From Sphingomonadales bacterium (GTDB lineage Bacteria > Pseudomonadota > Alphaproteobacteria > Sphingomonadales > Sphingomonadaceae): a DNA stretch of 64,000 nucleotides. Below are positions 18,155-26,376 of this stretch, piece by piece. The notes below the pieces were generated by a model. That model did no database searches. It saw only the letters and a program-made list of their open reading frames with translations, and was not told the origin of the DNA. The stretch lies in contig JAACPW010000001.1 in the NCBI GenBank assembly GCA_009995225.1, forward strand, positions 1 to 64,000, written 5' to 3'. Each line of letters opens with the position of its first letter. Within the stretch, counting starts at the first letter, position 1. Made by a program: the position numbers and the translations under genes.

Positions 18155-18873
18155 GCGGCCCCCCTCTCGCGAACAGTGCGAAACTCGATCTTCTTGTCGT
18201 AGGGCGCGCCCATCACGATGCGGTTCACGAAGACGCCCGCGAGGTGGATCTGATCGGGGTCCAGCGCGCCTGCAGGCACCACCTCCTCGACCTCTGCCAC
18301 GCAGATCTTGCCGCAGGTGGCCGCAGGGAGGTTAAAGTTGCGCGCCGTCTTGCGAAACACAAGGTTGCCCGTCTCATCGGCTTTCCATGCTTTCACGATT
18401 GCCAGGTCGGCGAAGATCCCATGTTCCAGAATGTAGGTCTGCATGATCCCGTCGCGATCGGGAAAGTCCTTGTGCTCCTTGCCCTGCGCAACTTCGGTGC
18501 CGACGCCGGTGCGCGTGTAAAAGCCCGGAATACCCGCGCCGCCAGCCCGCAGCCGTTCGGCCAGTGTGCCTTGCGGACAGAATTCGACCGCAAGCTCGCC
18601 TGCGAGGTATTGCCGCTCGAATTCCTTGTTCTCGCCCACATAGGAGCTGATCATCTTCTTCACCTGCCGGGTGCGCAACAGCTTGCCGATGCCTTCATTG
18701 TCGATCCCGGCATTGTTGCTGGCAAAAGTCAGGCCCTTGACCCCTGAATCGCGGATCGCATCCAGCAGCCGTTCCGGCAGGCCGGAGAGGCCAAACCCGC
18801 CGGCGGCAATCAGCATGTCATCGCGCAACACATCGGCCAGCGCGCTGGCAGCGTCGGAATAAAGCTTGGTCAT
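18151..18873 (-). CDS. scoA: 3-oxoacid CoA-transferase subunit A
   Basis: Alpha subunit partner of ScoB, forming the CoA-binding half of a family I CoA-transferase. The 240-residue protein shows MLIAAGGFGLSGLPERLLDAI (the GGFG-x-G-x-P signature), the LTFASNNAGIDNEGIGKLL segment, and GGAGIPGFYTRTGVGTEVAQGKE. The frame is open to 18954, but the ATG at 18873, with an AGAGG upstream, gives the standard N-terminus MTKLYSDA. First gene of the operon; its promoter must lie in the following AT-rich intergenic stretch. Confidence 0.94.
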   Translation of the reverse strand: MTKLYSDAASALADVLRDDMLIAAGGFGLSGLPERLLDAIRDSGVKGLTFASNNAGIDNEGIGKLLRTRQVKKMISSYVGENKEFERQYLAGELAVEFCPQGTLAERLRAGGAGIPGFYTRTGVGTEVAQGKEHKDFPDRDGIMQTYILEHGIFADLAIVKAWKADETGNLVFRKTARNFNLPAATCGKICVAEVEEVVPAGALDPDQIHLAGVFVNRIVMGAPYDKKIEFRTVRERGAA

Positions 18874-19166
18874 GGGGCCGACTTGCCTCTTCTGGGGATC
18901 ACGCGAGTACGATCCCGGGTGGAACATCCCTGCCGTGATTAGAGATTTAGACAACCGCTGTCACGCCCACCGCGACCGTGAAGTCGAATCGGCATTCATG
19001 TTGCGTCGCAAAACGGTCATACAGCCTGTTTCTGCTTAAATTTTGGGCGATTGCTGTATTTGTAGGCAGAACTTTGCAAGTTTGTGTACAAATAGGCATG
19101 GATTCCGATTTTAGTTGTGTTCTTTGCAACTTAAAACGACTCTTTCGCACTTGCACAACAAAAAGG
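18874..19166. other. AT-rich intergenic segment, no convincing gene
   Basis: The first 293 bp of a 539-bp gene-free interval. Bases from about 19000 to 19165 are clearly AT-rich against GC-rich surroundings and contain a small palindrome TTTGT-GT-ACAAA (19080-19091) and two copies of CTTTGCAA (19072 and 19122 region). Short open frames cross it, but their codon use does not look coding. It must hold the scoA promoter on one strand and may hold the promoter of the structured RNA on the other. Confidence 0.6.
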
Positions 19167-19244
19167 TTTGGGGCAATTGGAGGGCGCCTTTCAGGCATCC
19201 TCTCCCAAACTTTTCAAGCCCGGCACCCAGTGCCGGGCTTTTTT
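19167..19244 (+). ncRNA. Structured RNA candidate ending in a perfect intrinsic terminator
   Basis: Bases 19167-19209 form a nested hairpin: TTTGGG (19167) with CCCAAA (19204), GAGG (19180) with CCTC (19199), and GCCT-TTC-AGGC at the tip (19186-19196). Six bases later, AAGCCCGGCA-CCCAG-TGCCGGGCTT (19216-19240) is a perfect 10-bp stem followed by a T-run to 19244. No plus-strand gene lies upstream for this to terminate, so it is either the 3' end of a small RNA starting in the AT-rich segment or a leader attenuator for the ATPase gene 169 bp downstream. I do not recognise a named family. The 5' end cannot be placed. Confidence 0.6.
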
Positions 19245-19412
19245 CTTGTTCGGCGCAAGCCTCCCAGCGATCGTCGTTTCGGGCAAGCACTCTGCTGGCA
19301 GGCCAGGCTGCCGCCCAATCGGATTGCCTTCACCCTTCCGATTGCATTCAATTGCTGCCATTCCTAGCTATCGGCTTCGCACCCATCTTCTTTCCCTGAA
19401 CAGGAATACCCC

Positions 19413-21719
19413 ATGGCCGACGCCGAAACCGCCATTCCGACCCGCGCTGTGCGGTTGCAGGTTGCGCCTGCCCGTCAGGAGGAATCCGGCGCGGGCATCG
19501 CCCGTATCCCGCGCTCGGCGTTCCAGAAGCTCGGCATCACGGAAGGCGACGTGGTCGAAATCAACGGCAAGCGCATCACCGCCGCAATCGCCATGGCGGC
19601 CTACCCCGAAGACGACGCGCTCGATGTGGTGCGGCTCGATGGCCTTCAGCGCGGCAATGCCGAGGCCGGATCGGGCGAGCATGTCGAAATCGTGCGCGGC
19701 GAATCGCGCCCCGCAACCCGCGTTGTCTTCGCTCCGGCTCAGCGCGAGATGCGGCTGCAGGGGCCGACCCAGGCGCTCAAGCGCAATTTTTTCCGTCGCC
19801 CGCTGATGGCGGGTGATCTGGTGGCCACCACCGGCCAGCAACCGGTCCAGAACATGCCTGCCGATGTTCGCCAGCTCTTGCGCGCGCCAGCCTATGCTTT
19901 GACCCAGATCAGACTGACCGTCGCCTCGACCAGCCCCAAGGGCATCGTCCACATCGACGAAAACACCGAGGTGGAACTGCGCGCCGAGTTTGAGGAACCG
20001 CGCGATGGCCGCGCCGTGGTCAATTACGACGACGTGGGCGGGATGGAGGACACCATCCGGGCCTTGCGCGAGATGGTCGAATTGCCGCTGCGCTATCCCG
20101 AACTGTTCATCCGCCTCGGCGTCGAACCGCCCAAGGGCGTGCTGCTCCACGGGCCGCCAGGAACGGGCAAGACCCGGCTGGCGCAGGCAGTGGCGAATGA
20201 AAGCGACGCCGAATTCTTCACCATCAACGGGCCGGAAATCATGGGCTCGGGCTATGGCGAATCGGAAAAGCGCCTGCGCGAAGTGTTCGAGGAAGCCAGC
20301 CGCGCCAGCCCGGCGATCATCTTCATAGACGAAATCGACTCCATCGCGCCCAAGCGGACGCAGGTTCCGGGTGAAGCGGAAAAGCGGCTTGTCGCCCAGC
20401 TGCTGACGCTGATGGACGGGCTGGAGAAACGCGCCAACCTTGTCGTGATCGCCGCGACCAATCGCCCCGATGCCATCGACGAGGCGCTGCGCCGTCCGGG
20501 CCGGTTTGACCGCGAAATCGTGATCGGCGTTCCCGACCAGCGTGGCCGCCGCCAGATCATCGGCATCCATACGCGCGGAATGCCGCTCGAATCGGCGGTC
20601 GATCTGGATGAGTTGGCGCGGGTCACGCATGGCTTTGTCGGCGCCGATATTGCCGCGCTTGCCCGCGAGGCCGCGATCGAGGCGGTGCGACGGATCATGC
20701 CGCGGCTCGATCTCGATGAACGCACCGTGCCGCCCGAAGTGCTCGAAGACCTGTGTGTTTCACGTGACGATTTCCTCAGCGCGCTCAAACGCGTCCAGCC
20801 CTCGGCCATGCGCGAAGTGATGGTGCAGGTTCCCAATGTTGGCTGGGATGACATCGGCGGGGTGAACGAGGCGACCGACAAGCTGAAGGAAGGGATCGAA
20901 CTCCCCCTGAAGAACCCAGACGCTTTCCGCCGCCTGGGCATTCGACCGGCCAAGGGGTTCCTGCTCTATGGCCCGCCCGGCACCGGCAAGACCCTGCTGG
21001 CAAAAGCCGTGGCCAAGGAGGCGGAGGCGAACTTCATCTCGATGAAGTCATCCGACCTTTTGTCCAAGTGGTACGGCGAAAGTGAACAGCAGATCGCGAA
21101 GCTGTTCGCCCGCGCCCGCGCTGTGGCGCCGTGCGTGGTGTTCATCGACGAGATCGACAGCCTTGTCCCCGCGCGCGGCTCCGGTCAGGGCGAACCGCAG
21201 GTGACGGGCCGCGTGGTCAACACCATCCTTGCCGAAATGGACGGGCTCGAAGAGCTGCAATCGGTGGTGGTCATCGGCGCCACCAACCGTCCCACGCTGG
21301 TCGATCCGGCGTTGCTGCGGCCGGGCCGGTTCGATGAACTGGTCTATGTCGGCACCCCGGACAAACCGGGCCGTGTGCATATTCTGGGTATCCACACCGC
21401 CAAAATGCCGCTGGCCGACGATGTCGATCTGGACGCCATCGCGGCCCAGACTGAAAGGTTCACCGGGGCGGATCTGGAAGACGTGGTGCGCCGCGCAGGG
21501 CTTGCTGCGCTGCGACGGGTCGGCGGCGCTGTCAACGCGGTCGCAGCGCAGGATTTTGACGCCGCGCTCAAGGATTCGCGGGCCACGGTCTCAGTGGAAA
21601 TGGAAGACGAATACAAGAAAATGCGCGGCGAGTTGAAAAAGCGGGCCGCCGCCGTTCAGCCCATGGGGTTCCTGTCGCCCGACATGCTGACCCCCACACG
21701 CGAGCGCAAGCACGACTGA
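19413..21719 (+). CDS. Cdc48/VAT-type double AAA+ ATPase
   Basis: A 768-residue relative of archaeal VAT and eukaryotic Cdc48/p97, the hexameric unfoldase/segregase. The N-domain (about 1-200) has a double-psi-barrel start (GIARIPRSAFQKLGITEGDVVEINGK). AAA module D1 has Walker A GPPGTGKT (about 247-254), Walker B IIFIDEID, Sensor ATNRPDAID and arginine-finger region RRPGRFDRE. Module D2 has the second GPPGTGKT (about 520), pore loop KWYGESE, VVFIDEID and LRPGRFDE. All ATPase residues look intact. The C-terminus lacks an HbYX proteasome-docking tail. Substrates are unknown; this bacterium presumably uses it in protein quality control. The upstream leader carries a terminator. Confidence 0.92.
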   Translation: MADAETAIPTRAVRLQVAPARQEESGAGIARIPRSAFQKLGITEGDVVEINGKRITAAIAMAAYPEDDALDVVRLDGLQRGNAEAGSGEHVEIVRGESRPATRVVFAPAQREMRLQGPTQALKRNFFRRPLMAGDLVATTGQQPVQNMPADVRQLLRAPAYALTQIRLTVASTSPKGIVHIDENTEVELRAEFEEPRDGRAVVNYDDVGGMEDTIRALREMVELPLRYPELFIRLGVEPPKGVLLHGPPGTGKTRLAQAVANESDAEFFTINGPEIMGSGYGESEKRLREVFEEASRASPAIIFIDEIDSIAPKRTQVPGEAEKRLVAQLLTLMDGLEKRANLVVIAATNRPDAIDEALRRPGRFDREIVIGVPDQRGRRQIIGIHTRGMPLESAVDLDELARVTHGFVGADIAALAREAAIEAVRRIMPRLDLDERTVPPEVLEDLCVSRDDFLSALKRVQPSAMREVMVQVPNVGWDDIGGVNEATDKLKEGIELPLKNPDAFRRLGIRPAKGFLLYGPPGTGKTLLAKAVAKEAEANFISMKSSDLLSKWYGESEQQIAKLFARARAVAPCVVFIDEIDSLVPARGSGQGEPQVTGRVVNTILAEMDGLEELQSVVVIGATNRPTLVDPALLRPGRFDELVYVGTPDKPGRVHILGIHTAKMPLADDVDLDAIAAQTERFTGADLEDVVRRAGLAALRRVGGAVNAVAAQDFDAALKDSRATVSVEMEDEYKKMRGELKKRAAAVQPMGFLSPDMLTPTRERKHD

Positions 21720-21731
21720 CGCCCGGCAATG

Positions 21732-21765
21732 TTCCGCGAATGTTTCACGTGAAACATTCGCGGAA
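21732..21765. promoter_or_regulatory. parS-type ParB site inside a 34-bp perfect palindrome
   Basis: Bases 21741-21756 are TGTTTCACGTGAAACA, identical to the 16-bp consensus parS bound by chromosomal ParB. The symmetry continues 9 bases on each side (TTCCGCGAA / TTCGCGGAA), giving a perfect 34-bp palindrome from 21732 to 21765. It lies in the 137-bp gap between the convergent Cdc48-like gene and polA. ParB nucleates here and spreads; SMC is loaded nearby. The extended symmetry could also form a hairpin in either transcript, but there is no U-tract. No parA or parB gene is in the window. Confidence 0.88.
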
Positions 21766-21856
21766 ATACCCCGCTGCCCCGCCGATCAAGGCCAAGGCAA
21801 GAGAGGGTCTGGGCGGGGTCTAGGGCGGGTCTATCTCTGCCTGATCCGTCCCGACG

Positions 21857-24703
21857 TCAGTGCGCGGCGTCCCATGACATGCCAGTTCCGATGTCGACAC
21901 CCAACGGCACGGTCAGATCGACCGCCGGCGTGGCGGCTTCGGCCATGACCTTTCTGATGATCGGGGCCGCAGCCTCAGCGCGGGCTTCGGGCATTTCGAA
22001 CACCAGTTCATCGTGAACCTGCAACAGCATCCGCACATCATCGAGCCCCGCTTGTGCCAGGGCCGGCAGCATCCGAGCCATTGCACGCTTGATGATATCG
22101 GCGCTCGTGCCCTGGATCGGCGCATTGATCGCCGCGCGCTCGCTGCCCTGCCGTTCCGCCTGATTCTTGGAATTGATCCGCGGAAACCACGTCTTGCGGC
22201 CAAACAACGTCTCGGAATAGCCTTTGGCCCGTACGCTTTCGAGCGTTTCGTGGATGTAGCGCTGGATGCCGGGGAAGCGTAGAAAATAGGTGTCGATCAT
22301 GTCTTGCGCTTCATCCGACGACACTTCGAGACGTCCGGCCAGCCCCCAGCGGCTGATGCCGTAGAGGATCGCGAAGTTGATCGTCTTGGCCTTGCCGCGC
22401 GTGTCGCGGGTGACTTCGCCGAACATCTCGCGCGCGGTGCGGGCGTGGATGTCCTCGCCTTGCGCAAACGCCTCTTTCAGGCTGTCGACATCGGCCATGT
22501 GCGCGGTCAGCCGCAGCTCGATCTGGGAATAATCCGCGGCCAGCAGGACGTTGCCCGGTTCGGGCACGAAGGCCTCGCGGATCTGGCGGCCGATCGCGGT
22601 GCGGATCGGGATGTTCTGCAGGTTCGGGTCCGTCGACGAAAGCCGTCCGGTCTGCGCGCCGACAAGGCTGTAGCTGGTGTGGACGCGGCCTGTGTCGGGG
22701 TTGATCGCCTCTTGCAGCGCATCGGTATAGGTGGATTTGAGCTTGGCGAGCTGGCGCCATTCCAGCACTTTTCGGGCAATCGGCGCCCCTTCGCCTGCGA
22801 GCTTTTCCAGCACTGAGACATCGGTGGAATATTGCCCGCTCTTGCCTTTCTTGCCCCCCTTGTACCCAAGCTTGTCGAACAGGATATCGCCCAATTGCTT
22901 GGGGCTGCCGACCGTAAACTCCTGGCCCGCCACCTCGTGAATCTCGCCTTCCAATCGCCCGATCTCGATTGCGAATTCCTCGGACAGCTTGGCCAGCCGC
23001 GCCCGATCAATGCGAATGCCCTCGCGCTCCATTCCGGCGACCACCGGGATCAACGGGCGGTCAACGCGTTCATAGACCCGGCTCCCGCCCTCCACCGCAA
23101 GGCGCGGTTTCAGGTGGCGGTAGAGCCGGAGCGTGACGTCCGCATCTTCGGCGGCATAGGCCGTGGCCCGGTCGAGCGGGACTTCGTTGAAGCCGATCGC
23201 CTTCTTGCCGGTGCCACACACGTCCTTGAACGGGATCGGGGTGTGGCCAAGGTGGCGCTGAGACAATTCGTCCATGCCGTGACCGCCACCTATGCCTTCC
23301 TCGCCGCGCCCGGCGTCCAGATCGAAGCTGATGACCATCGTATCCTCGATTGGAGCAACATCGATACCGACGCGGGCAAGAATATTCATGTCGTACTTGC
23401 CGTTCTGGAACACCTTGAGGACGCTGTCATCCTCCAGCATCGGTTTCAGCGTGGCGAGCGCCTCGGCCATCGGCACTTGCTGCGGCTTTTGCGCGAACAT
23501 GTCGGCGCCGCCGTGGGCCAACGGGACATAGCAGGCGTCATTGGGGCCAAGGGCAAGGCTGACGCCCACCAGATCGGCACGCATGGCATCAAGGCTGCTC
23601 GTCTCGGTATCCACCGCGACCAGCCGCGCCGCGGTGGCGCGGGCGACCCAGGCTTCGAGCCGCTCCAGCGTCTGCACGGTCTCGTAAGCGGCATGATCGA
23701 CCGGCGGCATTTCGGGGAGCGGTTGGCGGCTGCCCTCCCCGCTTGCATTCGATGCCGCCTTGCTCGGCTTGGGCGGGTTCAGGTCGGTGGTGCGCGAAGG
23801 GCTGCCTGACCCCGTATCCAGCCGCCGCAGCAAAGAGGTGAAGCCGTGGGTTTCAAGGAACGCCGCCAGCGGTTCGGGAGGCACCGGGCCGAGCACCATC
23901 TCGTCCAGCGGCTGCGGCAGGTCACAATCTTCCTTCAGCGTTACCAACACCTTGCTGAGTTCCGCGTCGGCCCGCCCTTCGATCAGGCGGTCCTTGAGCT
24001 TGGAGGGCTTCATCCCAGGCGCGGCATCAAGCGCCGCTGTCAGCGAGCCATGTTCGGCAATTAGCTTCGACGCGGTCTTGGGCCCGATCCCGTAAATCCC
24101 CGGCACATTGTCAACCGCATCGCCCATCAGCGCCAGCACATCGCCCACCAGATCGGGCGTGACGCCAAACTTGTCCGCGACCTCCTCCAGCCAGATGCGC
24201 TGGTTCTTCATCGTATCGAGCATATCGATGCGGGCCGGTCCGTTGGGGCCGTCCACATCGCCGATCAGCTGCATCAGATCCTTGTCCGATGAAACGATGG
24301 TGACATCCCAGCCAAGCTCCTGCGCGCGCCGGGCATAGGTTGCGATAAGGTCATCCGCCTCCAGCCCCGGCACTTCGATGCACGGCAGGCTGAAGGCGCG
24401 GGTGGCATCGCGAATCAACGGGAATTGCGGAACCAGGTCTTCGGGCGGTTCAGGCCGGTTGGCCTTGTATTGCGCATAGAGATCGTTGCGAAAGCTGATC
24501 GATCCAGCGTCGAGGATGACGGCAAGGTGCGTCGGTCCATCGGCCGCATCGAGATCGGCGGCGAGCTTCCACAGCATCGTGGTGTAGCCATAGACCGCGC
24601 CGACCGGCGTGCCTTCGGGGTTCGTCAGCGGCGGCAGCCGGTGATAGGCCCGGAAGATATAGGAGGAACCATCGACGAGATAGAGATGCTGCTTATCGGC
24701 CAT
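21857..24703 (-). CDS. polA: DNA polymerase I
   Basis: Removes RNA primers, fills gaps and repairs DNA. The 948-residue protein has three domains: N-terminal 5'-3' nuclease (LVDGSSYIFRAYHRLPPLTNPEGTPVGA; about 1-300), 3'-5' exonuclease with the metal-binding DTE in VAVDTETSSLDAM, so proofreading should be active, and the polymerase with motif A AADYSQIELR and motif C LLQVHDELVFEMP. The frame extends to 24787, but the ATG at 24703 begins the canonical MADKQHLYLVDGSSY. It stands alone, convergent with the Cdc48-like gene across the parS site. Confidence 0.96.
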   Translation of the reverse strand: MADKQHLYLVDGSSYIFRAYHRLPPLTNPEGTPVGAVYGYTTMLWKLAADLDAADGPTHLAVILDAGSISFRNDLYAQYKANRPEPPEDLVPQFPLIRDATRAFSLPCIEVPGLEADDLIATYARRAQELGWDVTIVSSDKDLMQLIGDVDGPNGPARIDMLDTMKNQRIWLEEVADKFGVTPDLVGDVLALMGDAVDNVPGIYGIGPKTASKLIAEHGSLTAALDAAPGMKPSKLKDRLIEGRADAELSKVLVTLKEDCDLPQPLDEMVLGPVPPEPLAAFLETHGFTSLLRRLDTGSGSPSRTTDLNPPKPSKAASNASGEGSRQPLPEMPPVDHAAYETVQTLERLEAWVARATAARLVAVDTETSSLDAMRADLVGVSLALGPNDACYVPLAHGGADMFAQKPQQVPMAEALATLKPMLEDDSVLKVFQNGKYDMNILARVGIDVAPIEDTMVISFDLDAGRGEEGIGGGHGMDELSQRHLGHTPIPFKDVCGTGKKAIGFNEVPLDRATAYAAEDADVTLRLYRHLKPRLAVEGGSRVYERVDRPLIPVVAGMEREGIRIDRARLAKLSEEFAIEIGRLEGEIHEVAGQEFTVGSPKQLGDILFDKLGYKGGKKGKSGQYSTDVSVLEKLAGEGAPIARKVLEWRQLAKLKSTYTDALQEAINPDTGRVHTSYSLVGAQTGRLSSTDPNLQNIPIRTAIGRQIREAFVPEPGNVLLAADYSQIELRLTAHMADVDSLKEAFAQGEDIHARTAREMFGEVTRDTRGKAKTINFAILYGISRWGLAGRLEVSSDEAQDMIDTYFLRFPGIQRYIHETLESVRAKGYSETLFGRKTWFPRINSKNQAERQGSERAAINAPIQGTSADIIKRAMARMLPALAQAGLDDVRMLLQVHDELVFEMPEARAEAAAPIIRKVMAEAATPAVDLTVPLGVDIGTGMSWDAAH

Positions 24704-24953
24704 GTCGCCTGCTAGCAGGCACGGCGTCGCGCGGGTAGAGGTTTGGCGCAGCGCCGACGGGCGACTGCTGGACAGCAAATGCGGCAAAAATACGGCAGGA
24801 TTTGGGCGGGACGCCTTATTTCCCTTGTCGCTGCCCTATTTCGGCCTTATCTTGCCTCATGAACCGGGCCAATAAGACACCGGTATCGGCGCGCCTCTTA
24901 CCGAAGCGCGTCTCGTTTGCAGGCTCTTATTTGTAAACAAGGGAACATACTCC

Positions 24954-25241
24954 ATGCGCAAGATCATCCTCGCTGCCGCCATCGCCACCTCGGCTCTCGG
25001 CCTCGCCGCTTGCAGCGAAACCACTGAAACCGAAACCGAAGAAGCTGTCGACGCGATGGCTGCCGACGCTGAAGCTGCTGGCGATGCCACCGCTGAAAAC
25101 GTCGACGCTGCTGCCGACGCGACCGCCGCGGAAATCGACGCCGCTGCTGAAGATGCCGCCGCAGAAGCCGAGCGCACCACCGACGAAATCGGCAACGAAG
25201 CCGCCAACGTGGCTGCCGAAGCCGAAGCCGCTGCCGAATAA
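24954..25241 (+). CDS. Small acidic Ala/Glu-rich lipoprotein
   Basis: A 95-residue protein with a lipoprotein signal peptide (MRKIILAAAIATSALGLAAC, lipobox LAAC, Cys20). The mature part is made almost entirely of Ala, Glu, Asp and Thr in quasi-repeats (DAAADATAAEIDAAAEDAAAE), predicting one long, strongly anionic amphipathic helix or coiled coil. No named family recognised; composition recalls LEA-like or Lpp-like helical proteins. RBS-like AAGGGAA lies about 11 bases upstream. It has its own terminator at 25285-25320 and sits alone between polA and the beta-lactamase-like gene. Confidence 0.75.
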   Translation: MRKIILAAAIATSALGLAACSETTETETEEAVDAMAADAEAAGDATAENVDAAADATAAEIDAAAEDAAAEAERTTDEIGNEAANVAAEAEAAAE

Positions 25242-25284
25242 TCGGACGCGGGGCCTTGCGCCGCTGATGCGGCCATGGTCATGA

Positions 25285-25320
25285 AAAAAGGGGCGGTGCC
25301 ATGCGGCGCCGCCCCTTTTT
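25285..25320. terminator. Bidirectional intrinsic terminator
   Basis: AAAAAGGGGCGG at 25285-25296 pairs perfectly with CCGCCCCTTTTT at 25309-25320 across a 12-base loop. The A-run/T-run symmetry lets it work for the lipoprotein gene on the plus strand and for the convergent beta-lactamase-like gene on the minus strand. Confidence 0.85.
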
Positions 25321-25344
25321 GCTGACATTACACGAACAAGCTAC

Positions 25345-26376
25345 TCAGCCGCCCGTGGCGTAAGGCGCATTGGCCCAGTTCTGCGTGGGGTTCTGCTGGG
25401 CACGGACGGCGAAGCCATCATACAGCGCGCGGGCAATCGCGGCGATACGCTGTTCCCGCGCAAGCTTGGTGCCCTGCCCCGTGACATAGATCGCCACCGC
25501 AATCGTGCGGCCATCGGGACATTCGATGATACCGATATCGCTGGAGGTGTTGTTGAGCGATCCGGTCTTGTGGCTGACCCGCGCTTCGAGCGGGATGTGC
25601 GCCGGAATGCGACGCTTGCCCGTCACCGTGCGGCTCATGGCGCCAAGCAGCACCTGACGGCTCTGATCCGACAGAAAGTCGCCGCGGTAAAGTCCGGCGA
25701 GCAGGTTCACCATCGCGCGCGGCGTTGCGGCATCCCGCGTATCAATATGAACCGCAGGATTGTGCTCACCATCGTCGCGCACCAGCGTGGCGATGTCGCG
25801 GTTGATCGAGAAGTTGGTGATCCCCTGCCGCCGGGCCCAGTCATTCACCGCCGCCGGTCCGCCCACAGCGGCCAGCAATGCATCGGTCGCGGTGTTGCTT
25901 GACCGGGTGATCATGATTTCCAGCAGGTTGATCGCCGGCATATACTGCCCGGCCCGCACTGGCGCTTTCGCAGAGGAATACTTGGCCGATGCGATCGGCA
26001 TCATCAGCGGAAATTCCGACGTCAGCGAGTAACGGCCATTCTCGACCATTTCAAGAAACGTCCCGGCAATCGCAATCTTGCTGGTCGAGGCCATCGGGAA
26101 CAGCTGATCGCCCAGCACCATGACCTCTTCGCCCGTCGCCAGGTCGATCGCGGCCACTCCGATGCGACCCTGTGCCGGATTGGCCAGTTCGGCGATGCGC
26201 TGCTGGAGATTGTCGGCGTAAAGCGCCTCAAAGCTCGGAGGCTGGCGCGCCTCGGTGCCAAAGGCGCTGTCGAAGGTCGCCTGAAGCTCATCGGCATTGG
26301 CTGAAGCAGGGCTGGCAAGCGCCGCAAAGGAAGCAACAAAACCGGTGAGGGCAGCGAAAAGGCGGGGGCGTGTCAT
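25345..26376 (-). CDS. Class A beta-lactamase-like serine hydrolase
   Basis: A 343-residue exported protein with a signal peptide (cleavage after about ASPASANA). The penicilloyl-serine hydrolase motifs are present: S97-x-x-K100 (MASTSKIA), SSN at 159-161 in the SDN position followed by TATDALLAAVGGPAAVNDWA as in class A enzymes, RDAATPRAM (214-222), and KTG (270-272). The omega-loop ExxLN motif with the deacylating Glu166 is not visible: the segment reads INRDIATLVRDDGEHNP, so the general base is absent or displaced. It may be a slow or non-classical beta-lactamase, or a peptidoglycan-related hydrolase. It ends at the shared terminator and is divergent from the DUF305 gene. Confidence 0.85.
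   Translation of the reverse strand: MTRPRLFAALTGFVASFAALASPASANADELQATFDSAFGTEARQPPSFEALYADNLQQRIAELANPAQGRIGVAAIDLATGEEVMVLGDQLFPMASTSKIAIAGTFLEMVENGRYSLTSEFPLMMPIASAKYSSAKAPVRAGQYMPAINLLEIMITRSSNTATDALLAAVGGPAAVNDWARRQGITNFSINRDIATLVRDDGEHNPAVHIDTRDAATPRAMVNLLAGLYRGDFLSDQSRQVLLGAMSRTVTGKRRIPAHIPLEARVSHKTGSLNNTSSDIGIIECPDGRTIAVAIYVTGQGTKLAREQRIAAIARALYDGFAVRAQQNPTQNWANAPYATGG

Noticed and set aside
18978-19367. 129-codon frame through the AT-rich region and terminator
   Set aside because: It reads straight through a perfect intrinsic terminator, has Cys/Phe-rich content unlike its neighbours and no ribosome binding site.
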